Assembly (NCBI GenBank): GCA_032051265.1
Contig: DAMBYU010000006.1
Span: 186,001-250,000 of the forward strand
Source: Dryocola sp032051265
GTDB taxonomy: Bacteria > Pseudomonadota > Gammaproteobacteria > Enterobacterales > Enterobacteriaceae
Direction of reading: 5' to 3'
DNA: 64,000 bases
Every line of letters begins with the position of its first letter. The first letter of the stretch is position 1. The translations under genes were made by a program, and so were the position numbers. This document shows positions 16,895-24,422 of the stretch, in pieces. The notes below the pieces were generated by a model. It searched no databases. It was given only the letters and a program-made list of their open reading frames with translations, and was not told the origin of the DNA.

Positions 16895-17749
16895 ATGTCA
16901 GCCCACTATATTATCGACATCACCGAAGCGAACCTGCACCAGACCCTGGAACAATCCGTTACCACGCCGATCCTGTTTTACTTCTGGTCGGCGCGCAGCC
17001 AGCACTGCGAAGAACTGACGCCGATACTGGACAGGCTCGCCGCGCAATATCAAGGGCAGTTCATTCTCGCTAAAGTGGATTGCGATGCTGAACAGATGGT
17101 CGCATCCCAGTTTGGTTTACGCAGCATCCCGACGGTTTACCTGTTCCAGAACGGGCAGCCGGTAGACGGGTTCCAGGGCCCGCAGCCTGAAGAGGCGATT
17201 CGCGCCCTGCTCGAAAAAGTGCTGCCTCGCGAAGAAGAGCTGAAAGCTCAGGAAGCGATGCAGCTTATGCAGGAAGGCAAGCACGCGGAAGCGCTGCCGC
17301 TGCTCAAAGAGGCCTGGCAGCTCTCCGGCCAGAACAGCGAGATCGGCCTGCTGCTGGCGGAGGTGCAGATTGCCCTGAACCGCAGCGAAGATGCCGAAGC
17401 CGTACTGAAAACTATTCCATTGCAGGATCAGGACACCCGCTATCAGGGTTTGGTCGCGCAGATCGACTTGCTCAAACAAGCTGCCGATACGCCTGAAATC
17501 CAGCAGCTGCAACAGCAGGTTGAACAGGATCCAGAGAATGCGCAGCTGGCAAGCCAGCTGGCGCTGCAGCTGCACCAGGTTGGCCGTAACGAAGAGGCGC
17601 TGGAGCTGCTGTATACCCATCTGAAAAAAGATCTGGGCGCCGCCGACGGGCAGGTGCGCAAGATGCTGATGGAGATCCTTGCGGCGCTCGGCATCGGCGA
17701 TGCGCTGGCATCCAAATACCGTCGTCAGATCTATTCTCTGCTGTACTGA
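16895..17749 (+). CDS. cnoX: CnoX (YbbN), chaperedoxin
   Basis: CnoX (284 aa) joins an N-terminal thioredoxin domain (residues 1-110) to C-terminal tetratricopeptide-like repeats (about 115-284). The active-site motif is SQHC (Ser35 to Cys38), not CxxC, so it does not act as a normal disulfide reductase. Cys63, which can form mixed disulfides with clients in the E. coli protein, is conserved (KVDCDA). The family protects proteins from hypochlorous acid damage and passes them to GroEL or DnaK. Confidence 0.94.
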   Translation: MSAHYIIDITEANLHQTLEQSVTTPILFYFWSARSQHCEELTPILDRLAAQYQGQFILAKVDCDAEQMVASQFGLRSIPTVYLFQNGQPVDGFQGPQPEEAIRALLEKVLPREEELKAQEAMQLMQEGKHAEALPLLKEAWQLSGQNSEIGLLLAEVQIALNRSEDAEAVLKTIPLQDQDTRYQGLVAQIDLLKQAADTPEIQQLQQQVEQDPENAQLASQLALQLHQVGRNEEALELLYTHLKKDLGAADGQVRKMLMEILAALGIGDALASKYRRQIYSLLY

Positions 17750-17835
17750 TTATTTAATCTGCCTGTCAGAGCGGAAGTCACTGAATGTTTCCGCGCCAGC
17801 AGTTAAACTAGCATCAAAACAACCAGGAGGTTTTT

Positions 17836-18753
17836 TTGATGCTAATCGTCATTCCCGTACTCATCCTCGTCGCGCTGATTATCGTCGGCGCCGGGGTAAA
17901 AATCGTCCCTCAGGGCTACCAGTGGACCGTGGAGCGCTTTGGCCGTTACACCAAAACCCTGATGCCGGGCCTGAGCCTTGTGGTGCCGTTTATGGATCGC
18001 ATCGGCCGCAAAATCAACATGATGGAGCAGGTGCTCGATATTCCCTCCCAGGAGGTCATCTCCAAAGACAACGCTAATGTCGCCATCGACGCGGTGTGCT
18101 TTATTCAGGTAGTCGACGCCCCACGCGCCGCCTACGAAGTCAGCAACCTTGAGCTGGCCATCATTAACCTCACCATGACCAACATCCGTACCGTGCTCGG
18201 CTCCATGGAGCTTGATGAAATGCTCTCCCAGCGAGACAACATCAACACGCGTCTGCTGCATATCGTGGATGAAGCGACCAACCCGTGGGGGATTAAGATC
18301 ACCCGTATCGAAATCCGCGACGTGCGCCCGCCGGCTGAACTGATTGATGCCATGAATGCCCAGATGAAAGCAGAACGTACCAAGCGTGCCTATATCCTTG
18401 AAGCCGAAGGGGTTCGCCAGGCGGAAATCGTCAAGGCCGAGGGGGAAAAACAGTCGAAGATCCTGAAGGCTGAAGGTGAACGCCAGTCGGCCTTCTTACA
18501 GGCAGAGGCCCGTGAACGTAGCGCCGAGGCGGAAGCCCGCGCCACGCAAATGGTCTCCGAGGCTATCGCCAAAGGGGATATTCAGGCGGTGAACTACTTT
18601 GTTGCTCAGAAATATACCGACGCGCTGCAACAAATTGGCTCGGCGAATAACAGCAAGGTGGTACTGATGCCGCTCGATGCTACCAGCCTGATGGGTTCCA
18701 TCGCCGGTATCAGCGAACTGATCGCGCAAAGCGGTAACGAGCGTAAAAAATGA
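17836..18753 (+). CDS. qmcA: QmcA, SPFH/stomatin-family membrane protein
   Basis: QmcA (305 aa) has one N-terminal transmembrane segment (residues 2-20), a prohibitin-homology domain (about 25-200) and a long Glu/Ala-rich coiled coil (about 200-260). It forms large inner-membrane assemblies; a link to FtsH function has been proposed. AGGAGG lies 9 bases before the ATG. The stop overlaps the ybbJ start (ATGA), the usual stomatin-NfeD pairing. Confidence 0.94.
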   Translation: MMLIVIPVLILVALIIVGAGVKIVPQGYQWTVERFGRYTKTLMPGLSLVVPFMDRIGRKINMMEQVLDIPSQEVISKDNANVAIDAVCFIQVVDAPRAAYEVSNLELAIINLTMTNIRTVLGSMELDEMLSQRDNINTRLLHIVDEATNPWGIKITRIEIRDVRPPAELIDAMNAQMKAERTKRAYILEAEGVRQAEIVKAEGEKQSKILKAEGERQSAFLQAEARERSAEAEARATQMVSEAIAKGDIQAVNYFVAQKYTDALQQIGSANNSKVVLMPLDATSLMGSIAGISELIAQSGNERKK

Positions 18754-19196
18754 TTACCCTGCTGCTTAGCCATCCGCATGTCTTCTGGCTGACGCTGGGT
18801 GGTCTGCTGCTGGCGGCGGAGATGCTCGGCGCCAGCGGTTATCTGCTGTGGAGCGGCGTGGCGGCGGTTTTAACGGGGCTGCTGGTGTGGCTTCTGCCGC
18901 TGGGCTGGGAGTGGCAGGGCGTCTGCTTTGCCCTGTTGACGCTGGTGGCGGCCTTTCTCTGGTGGCGCTGGCTGTCGACCCGCAAGCAGCAGGAGCCAGG
19001 TGAAGTGCTCAACCAGCGCGGGCATCAGCTGGTGGGGCGACATTTACGTCTGGACACGGCGTTAGTCAACGGACGCGGGCATGTGCGAGTCGCCGACAGC
19101 TCCTGGCCCGTAATGGCAGACAGCGATTTGCCTGCGGGAACAGAAGTCGTTGTGGTTGCCGTCGAAGGCATCACGCTAAAAGTTCAGGCGCGCTAG
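18750..19196 (+). CDS. ybbJ: YbbJ, NfeD-like inner-membrane partner of QmcA
   Basis: This 148-residue protein has three or four N-terminal membrane helices (to about residue 75) and a C-terminal OB-fold domain of the NfeD type (GHQLVGRHLRLDTALVNGRG). Short NfeD proteins accompany stomatins and are thought to help their assembly. Its start overlaps the qmcA stop. Its TAG stop shares the palindrome CTAG with the stop of convergent cueR. Confidence 0.92.
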   Translation: MITLLLSHPHVFWLTLGGLLLAAEMLGASGYLLWSGVAAVLTGLLVWLLPLGWEWQGVCFALLTLVAAFLWWRWLSTRKQQEPGEVLNQRGHQLVGRHLRLDTALVNGRGHVRVADSSWPVMADSDLPAGTEVVVVAVEGITLKVQAR

Positions 19197-19603
19197 TTAG
19201 TCTGCTGGCGATGGTAGCAGCCGGAAAGGTTGTCGATGATCGGGCAATCGGCGCTGTCATCACCCGGGCAGGATTCCGCAAGGGTAAGCAACTGCTGGCG
19301 CATCGCCTGCAATTCGCCAATGTGTTTTTCAATGTCCGCCACTTTTTGCAGCGTGCGGGACTTTACATCTGCACTATGGCGCGCGGGATCGTTAAACAGA
19401 TTCACCAGCTCGCGACACTCCTCCAGATTAAAACCGACCTGGCGTGCCTGGCGCAGCAGGGTCAGTTCATCAAGGTGCTTTTGCGTGTAAGTCCGGTAGC
19501 CGTTTTCAGAACGAAACGGCGTAGTCACCAGCCCCTTCTCTTCATAAAAACGGATCGTTTTGCTGGTTAAGCCGGTTTTTTTTGCCACATCGCTAATATT
19601 CAC
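19193..19603 (-). CDS. cueR: CueR, copper-responsive MerR-family activator
   Basis: CueR (136 aa from the GTG at 19603) senses Cu(I) and activates copA and cueO. The N-terminal winged helix reads NISDVAKKTGLTSKTIRFYEE. The metal-binding loop CPGDDSADC near residue 112-120 supplies the two cysteine ligands. The GTG start, with GGGGGA upstream, matches the family start (MNISD); the frame is open for 15 more codons upstream. An extra cysteine appears in the dimer-helix region (LEECREL, where E. coli has LEESGEL). Its target copA lies 7.7 kb away because the glg segment is inserted between them. Confidence 0.94.
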   Translation of the reverse strand: MNISDVAKKTGLTSKTIRFYEEKGLVTTPFRSENGYRTYTQKHLDELTLLRQARQVGFNLEECRELVNLFNDPARHSADVKSRTLQKVADIEKHIGELQAMRQQLLTLAESCPGDDSADCPIIDNLSGCYHRQQTN

Positions 19604-20625
19604 ACATCCCCCTGATCTTCCCCGTGAGGAAAGTAGCTTCAACTCCATATCGTTCTACTGCATTCAATAGACAATAAAAAGACGATAATCATATTATATG
19701 CCATGCTGATTTTCATGCATTACTGAATCGCAAGAAAGAATAAATCGTGAGAAAATACGGATATTTTCCGTGGCAAGCTTTCTGTGCTGAAATAACTGAA
19801 ACGAAGTAAAATCCTGCAATTAATAAGGCCCTGGAACCATTCCAGAATCAACTGGCTTTGGGTTAGGTCAGTCGGTGCTTCATATCTGGCGGGCGATCGC
19901 CAATGCTCCTGATACTTACACGGCCCTCCTCAGAAGAACAGACAATAAAGTTGATGTTGATGATGGTCTGGATATTACCAGGATGATAGATAAAAATCCT
20001 TTCCCATTGTGTTGAAAAACTGTTCAATTTTTTAATCTATGCACTATCGTCAACGACTGTCTGAAGTTCATTAAGGAAGAACGGCTGGTTATCCTCGACG
20101 CCAGCTCTTTCTCGGTGCAATACCCATCGGTAACGTTCGAGCGTTACCTTACCCGCAGGACCACACCCATAGCGCCCCTGTGAATCCCTGCGCCATCCTC
20201 TTTTGACCGTATCTTCATGCCAGATTCTTGTTTTTGGTTGGGGCCTGATTTTGATCGGCATCAAGATGTGAAATTAAGGCATGATATGTAAATCGACCAA
20301 AGTTAGTGTAAGCAGATAAGTTTTTCCATATTTATAAAAACTGAGTACCTACTCACAGAATCAAATGGCGAAATAATTATTCTGGTTATACCCACTATAA
20401 AAAATTAAGGTGACCCCCAAAATATAAAAAGCGCTAATTAATTAAGCTTATTCATTTAAAAGACTATGCCCCTGTAAAGTTGCGGACAATCGACATAAAT
20501 TTAAATTTATATAATTTGTTAATATTAATCGTTTAATAAAGCACAGAAACGTTATCGAGTCATTAAAGCAGATAAAAGGATGTTTTTTTGCCTCTATTTT
20601 GATGGATGATATCAGGATGGCCAAC
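19604..20625. other. AT-rich accessory junction with possible gene remnants, no confident gene
   Basis: About 1 kb separates cueR from glgB. Bases from about 19870 to 20013 (+) translate to an open end reading GQSVLHIWRAIANAPDTYTA and stopping at a TGA, without a credible start. On the minus strand, 20037-20264 is an open frame of 75 codons containing KTRIWHEDTVKRGWRRDSQG, also without recognised homology. Both look like decayed gene fragments. The last 300 bases are very AT-rich, as expected for a promoter region or a site of insertion. In E. coli the genes beyond cueR are ybaT and ybaS, which are absent here. Confidence 0.5.
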
Positions 20626-22815
20626 ATGTCCGATCATATAGAAAAAAGTGTCATTTCAGCACTGATTACAGGTTATTACCCCGATCCGTTCGCTATTCTT
20701 GGTATGCACCGCACCGAAGCCGGTCTGGAGGTGCGTGCATTATTACCCGAGGCCACTGAAGTTTGGGTTATCGAACTAAAAAAAGGGCGTAAGGTCGGCA
20801 AACTGGAACGCCTCGACTCACGCGGTTTCTTTAGCGGTTTATTGCCACGCCGAAAAAACCTGTTTCGCTATCAGCTGGCCGTCACCTGGCTTGGACAGCA
20901 ATACCTGATTGACGATCCCTACCGTTTTGGCCCTCTGCTGCAAGGCATAGAAGAAAGGTTGTTGTCTGAAGGCAAGCATTCGCGTCCCTTTGAACACCTG
21001 GGGGCACATATCGACACTCTGGACGGTATAGCCGGCACCCGCTTCTCGGTCTGGGCGCCAAATGCACGCCGGGTTTCGGTCATCGGGCAGTTTAACTATT
21101 GGGACGGCCGTCGCCACCCGATGCGCCTGCACAGTGAATCGGGTATCTGGGAGCTGTTTATTCCCGGTGCACTTAACGGCCAGCTATATAAGTTCGAGTT
21201 AATCGACTCACACGGCAAACTGCGTATTAAGGCCGACCCTTACGCCTTTGAAGCGCAAATACGCCCGGAAAACGCATCTCTCATCCGTGGTCTGCCGGAA
21301 AAACTCGAACAGCCGCTGGCGCGAAAGCAAGCTAATCAGATTGATGCGCCAATTTCTATTTATGAAATCCACCTCGGCTCCTGGCGTCGCCATACCGATA
21401 ACAACTTTTGGCTGAGCTACCGCGAGCTGGCTGAGCAACTGATCCCCTATGCCAAATGGATGGGTTTCACGCACCTGGAACTGTTGCCGGTTAACGAGCA
21501 CCCCTTTGATGGCAGTTGGGGCTATCAGCCGACCGGGCTATACGCACCGACCAGCCGCTTCGGCACCCGTGAAGACTTTCGTTACTTTATTAACGCAGCG
21601 CATGCCGCCGGGCTGAGCGTAATCCTCGACTGGGTGCCTGGCTGTTTCCCGTCCGACGATTTTGGGCTGGCGACGTTTGATGGTACTGAACTGTATGAGC
21701 ACAGCGCCCCGCGTGAAGGCCATCAGCAGGAGTGGCATTCGCTGATCTATAACTACGGTCGCCGTGAAGTCAGCGATTTCCTGGTGGGTAATGCGCTTTA
21801 CTGGATTGAACGTTTCGGCATTGACGCCCTGCGGATGAATGCCGCGGCAGCAATGAATGACAGTGACGACAACCGTCAGGAAGGAGAGTGGATTCCCGAT
21901 GCATTTGACGGACGAGCAAACCTTGAAGCGATTGAGTTTTTGCGCAACACCAATCGTATTTTGAGCGAACTGACACCCGGCGCGGTAACGATGGCGGAGG
22001 AGTCTACGGATTTTACCGATGTCTCGCATCCGCAGGCGACGAGCGGGCCAGGTTTCTCTTACAAATGGAACCTCGGCTGGTTACACGACACCCTCGGCTA
22101 TATGACACTGGACCCGGTTTTTCGCCAGTATCATCATGACAAACTCACATTCGGCATACCCTACAACAACAGTGAGAATTTTGTGTTGCCGCTGTCCCAC
22201 GATGAGGTGGTACACGGCAAAAAATCTCTTCTTGAGCGCATGCCCGGAGATGCGTGGCAGAAATTCGCCAACCTGCGCGCCTATTACGGCTGGATGTATG
22301 CTTTCCCGGGGAAAAAGCTCCTGTTTATGGGCAATGAATTTGCCCAGGGGCGGGAATGGAACCACGATGCCAGCCTTGACTGGCACCTGCTGGAAGGGGA
22401 AGACAACTGGCACCACGGCGTCCAGCGCCTGGTCCGTGACCTTAACCATACCTACCGCCATCGTAAAGCGCTGCATGAGCTGGATTGCGATCCCTATGGT
22501 TTTGAATGGTTGGTGGAGGACGACCGTGAGCGATCGGTCTTTATCTTTGTGCGTCGTGACAAAGCGGGCAACGAGCTTATCGTCGCCAGCAACTTTACAC
22601 CGGTGCCACGATATAACTACCGCTTCGGCATCAACCAACCGGGGGCCTGGCATGAGGAAGTAAATACCGATTCTTTACACTATCTCGGCAGCAATGTCGG
22701 AAACGAAGGTGTGGTTTACAGCGATACGATAGCCAGCCACGGCCATGACTATTCGCTGAGTATTACCCTACCGCCTCTGGCGACTATTTGGCTGGTCCGC
22801 GGCGAGAGTAATTAA
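20626..22815 (+). CDS. glgB: GlgB-like glycogen branching enzyme paralogue with substituted catalytic residues (probable pseudoenzyme)
   Basis: This 729-residue protein aligns without gaps to E. coli GlgB (728 aa): N-terminal domain, CBM48, GH13 barrel and C-terminal beta domain. From the start at 20626 (AGGA upstream; TTG 20599 and ATG 20602 lack a good site), numbering matches E. coli. Of seven key GH13 residues, Asp335, Arg403, Glu458, His525 and Asp526 remain. His340 is Cys (WVPGCF) and the nucleophile Asp405 is Asn (LRMNAAAAM). Nearby cleft residues also differ: I411N, Y412D, R413S, Y415D, W478S, L512P and Y515N. The frame is otherwise intact. Branching activity is unlikely; glucan binding could remain. 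It is followed by glgC with no glgX. Confidence 0.9.
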   Translation: MSDHIEKSVISALITGYYPDPFAILGMHRTEAGLEVRALLPEATEVWVIELKKGRKVGKLERLDSRGFFSGLLPRRKNLFRYQLAVTWLGQQYLIDDPYRFGPLLQGIEERLLSEGKHSRPFEHLGAHIDTLDGIAGTRFSVWAPNARRVSVIGQFNYWDGRRHPMRLHSESGIWELFIPGALNGQLYKFELIDSHGKLRIKADPYAFEAQIRPENASLIRGLPEKLEQPLARKQANQIDAPISIYEIHLGSWRRHTDNNFWLSYRELAEQLIPYAKWMGFTHLELLPVNEHPFDGSWGYQPTGLYAPTSRFGTREDFRYFINAAHAAGLSVILDWVPGCFPSDDFGLATFDGTELYEHSAPREGHQQEWHSLIYNYGRREVSDFLVGNALYWIERFGIDALRMNAAAAMNDSDDNRQEGEWIPDAFDGRANLEAIEFLRNTNRILSELTPGAVTMAEESTDFTDVSHPQATSGPGFSYKWNLGWLHDTLGYMTLDPVFRQYHHDKLTFGIPYNNSENFVLPLSHDEVVHGKKSLLERMPGDAWQKFANLRAYYGWMYAFPGKKLLFMGNEFAQGREWNHDASLDWHLLEGEDNWHHGVQRLVRDLNHTYRHRKALHELDCDPYGFEWLVEDDRERSVFIFVRRDKAGNELIVASNFTPVPRYNYRFGINQPGAWHEEVNTDSLHYLGSNVGNEGVVYSDTIASHGHDYSLSITLPPLATIWLVRGESN

Positions 22816-22950
22816 AAGTTGAAGCATTTATTTAAAATATATCGCTTCAATTATTTCCGGGAGAAGCTATGTCTGGTTTTTTGCTCAGTAGATGCTTTAG
22901 CTGCATAAAACCCCTCTTGATATGCAATAGTTAATTGCAGGATATTACTT

Positions 22951-24234
22951 ATGAAAAACTTTGAAAATAACAAAAATTTAATGCTGGCAAGACAATTACC
23001 GCTAAAATCAGTGGCATTAATTCTCGCCGGAGGTCGGGGAACCAGACTGAAAGATTTAACAACCATCCGGGCGAAGCCAGCAGTACATTTTGGGGGCAAA
23101 TTCAGAATTATCGATTTTGCGCTTTCTAACTGTATTAACTCCGGTATAAGACGTATTGGGGTTATTACTCAATATCAGTCGCACTCACTGGTACAGCATA
23201 TTCAGCGCGGCTGGTCTTTTTTTAACGAAGAGATGAATGAGTTTGTTGATTTACTGCCCGCTCAGCAACGCGGTCTTGATGAAAACTGGTATCGAGGAAC
23301 CGCAGATGCGGTGACGCAGAATCTGGATATTATCCGCCGCTATAACGCGGAATATGTCGTAATTCTGGCAGGCGATCATATCTATAAGCAGGATTATTCG
23401 CGGATGTTGATTGACCACGTAGAGAAAGGCGCACGTTGTACCGTGGCCTGCCTGCCGGTGCCGGTGGAAGAAGCATCGGCCTTCGGAATTATGGCGGTGG
23501 ACGAAAATGACAAAATCGTTGAGTTTGTTGAAAAACCGGCTAAGCCACCCACCATGCCTGGTGATGAGACAAAAGCGCTGGCCAGTATGGGGATCTATAT
23601 TTTTGATGCGGATTACCTTTATCAGCTTCTTGAAGAAGATAGCAAAGATGAATTATCCAGCCATGACTTCGGCAAAGATATTATTCCAAAAATAACGGCG
23701 TCCAACGAAGCCTGCGCTCATCCATTCCCGCGTTCCTGCGTTCAGTCAGATAACAATGCTGAACCCTACTGGCGGGATGTCGGAACGCTGGAAGCATACT
23801 GGAAAGCGAATCTGGATTTAGCCTCCGTGGTACCAGAACTGGATGTTTACGACAAGAACTGGCCTATTCGTACATATGTACAATCTCTCCCTAGCGCAAA
23901 ATTTGTTCAGGACCGTTCCGGTAGCCATGGCATGACGATGAATTCCCTGGTTTCAGGTGGCTGTATTATTTCCGGCTCAGTCGTTGTGCAGTCAGTTTTA
24001 TTTTCTTGGGTTCGTATTAATTCTTTTTGTAATATCGATTCATCTGTTTTACTTCCTGGCGTATGGATCGGGCGTTCTTGTCGGTTAAGGCGCTGCGTTA
24101 TCGACAGAAATTGCGTGATCCCGGAAGGCACAATTATTGGCGAAAATGCTGCCGAAGATGAACGCCGCTTTTATCGCTCAGAAGAGGGAATAGTGTTAGT
24201 CACGAAAGAAATGTTGGACAGGCTGACGGAATAA
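22951..24234 (+). CDS. glgC: GlgC-like glucose-1-phosphate adenylyltransferase with altered activator site
   Basis: This 427-residue enzyme makes ADP-glucose from ATP and glucose-1-phosphate. The nucleotide loop ILAGGRGTRLKDLT, Asp142 (ILAGDHIY), Lys195 (FVEKPA) and the left-handed beta-helix C-domain are present. Sequence is very close to E. coli GlgC (431 aa). Residues tied to fructose-1,6-bisphosphate activation differ: Lys39 is Ile (LTTIRAK), Arg419 is Lys and Arg423 is Asp (TKEMLDRL); Arg353 is Trp (LFSWVRI). Arg40 and Arg386 remain. Catalysis looks intact, but allosteric control is probably changed. It lies 135 bases after glgB; that gap has a 21-codon open frame (22869) but no glgX. 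Confidence 0.92.
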   Translation: MKNFENNKNLMLARQLPLKSVALILAGGRGTRLKDLTTIRAKPAVHFGGKFRIIDFALSNCINSGIRRIGVITQYQSHSLVQHIQRGWSFFNEEMNEFVDLLPAQQRGLDENWYRGTADAVTQNLDIIRRYNAEYVVILAGDHIYKQDYSRMLIDHVEKGARCTVACLPVPVEEASAFGIMAVDENDKIVEFVEKPAKPPTMPGDETKALASMGIYIFDADYLYQLLEEDSKDELSSHDFGKDIIPKITASNEACAHPFPRSCVQSDNNAEPYWRDVGTLEAYWKANLDLASVVPELDVYDKNWPIRTYVQSLPSAKFVQDRSGSHGMTMNSLVSGGCIISGSVVVQSVLFSWVRINSFCNIDSSVLLPGVWIGRSCRLRRCVIDRNCVIPEGTIIGENAAEDERRFYRSEEGIVLVTKEMLDRLTE

Positions 24235-24306
24235 GTCTGCGGGTGGTTACGCCGGGTCCGTAATACATTCGTTCTTCATGAAGAGAGGTTGAAGCAGGAA
24301 GTTGTA

Positions 24307-24417
24307 ATGGAGGTTTTACACGCATGTTCTGAGGTATTCCCACAGCTAAAAACCGGCGGGCTTTTGTGTTGTGGTCACGTCAATTATATCAGCGTATTAG
24401 TTAATAATTATGGATAA
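24307..24417 (+). pseudogene. glgA: glgA stub: first 19 codons of glycogen synthase fused to unrelated sequence
   Basis: ATG 24307 begins a 36-codon frame whose first 19 residues, MEVLHACSEVFPQLKTGGL, match the start of E. coli GlgA (MQVLHVCSEMFPLLKTGGL). That segment carries the ADP-glucose-binding KTGGL. Identity ends at base 24363, and 17 unrelated codons lead to TAA at 24415. AGGA lies 8 bases before the ATG. The position between glgC and glgP is exactly that of glgA in the standard glgBXCAP operon. The synthase was therefore lost by a deletion. The stub stop is 5 bases before the glgP start, so translating it could still feed ribosomes into glgP. Confidence 0.85.
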
Positions 24418-24422
24418 TAAAA

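Noticed and set aside
22869..22934. 21-codon frame with a GGGAG-like ribosome site between glgB and glgC, considered as a glgX remnant
   Set aside because: Its translation (MSGFLLSRCFSCIKPL and so on) does not resemble GlgX at either end; it may be a leader frame but nothing supports that beyond the start signal.
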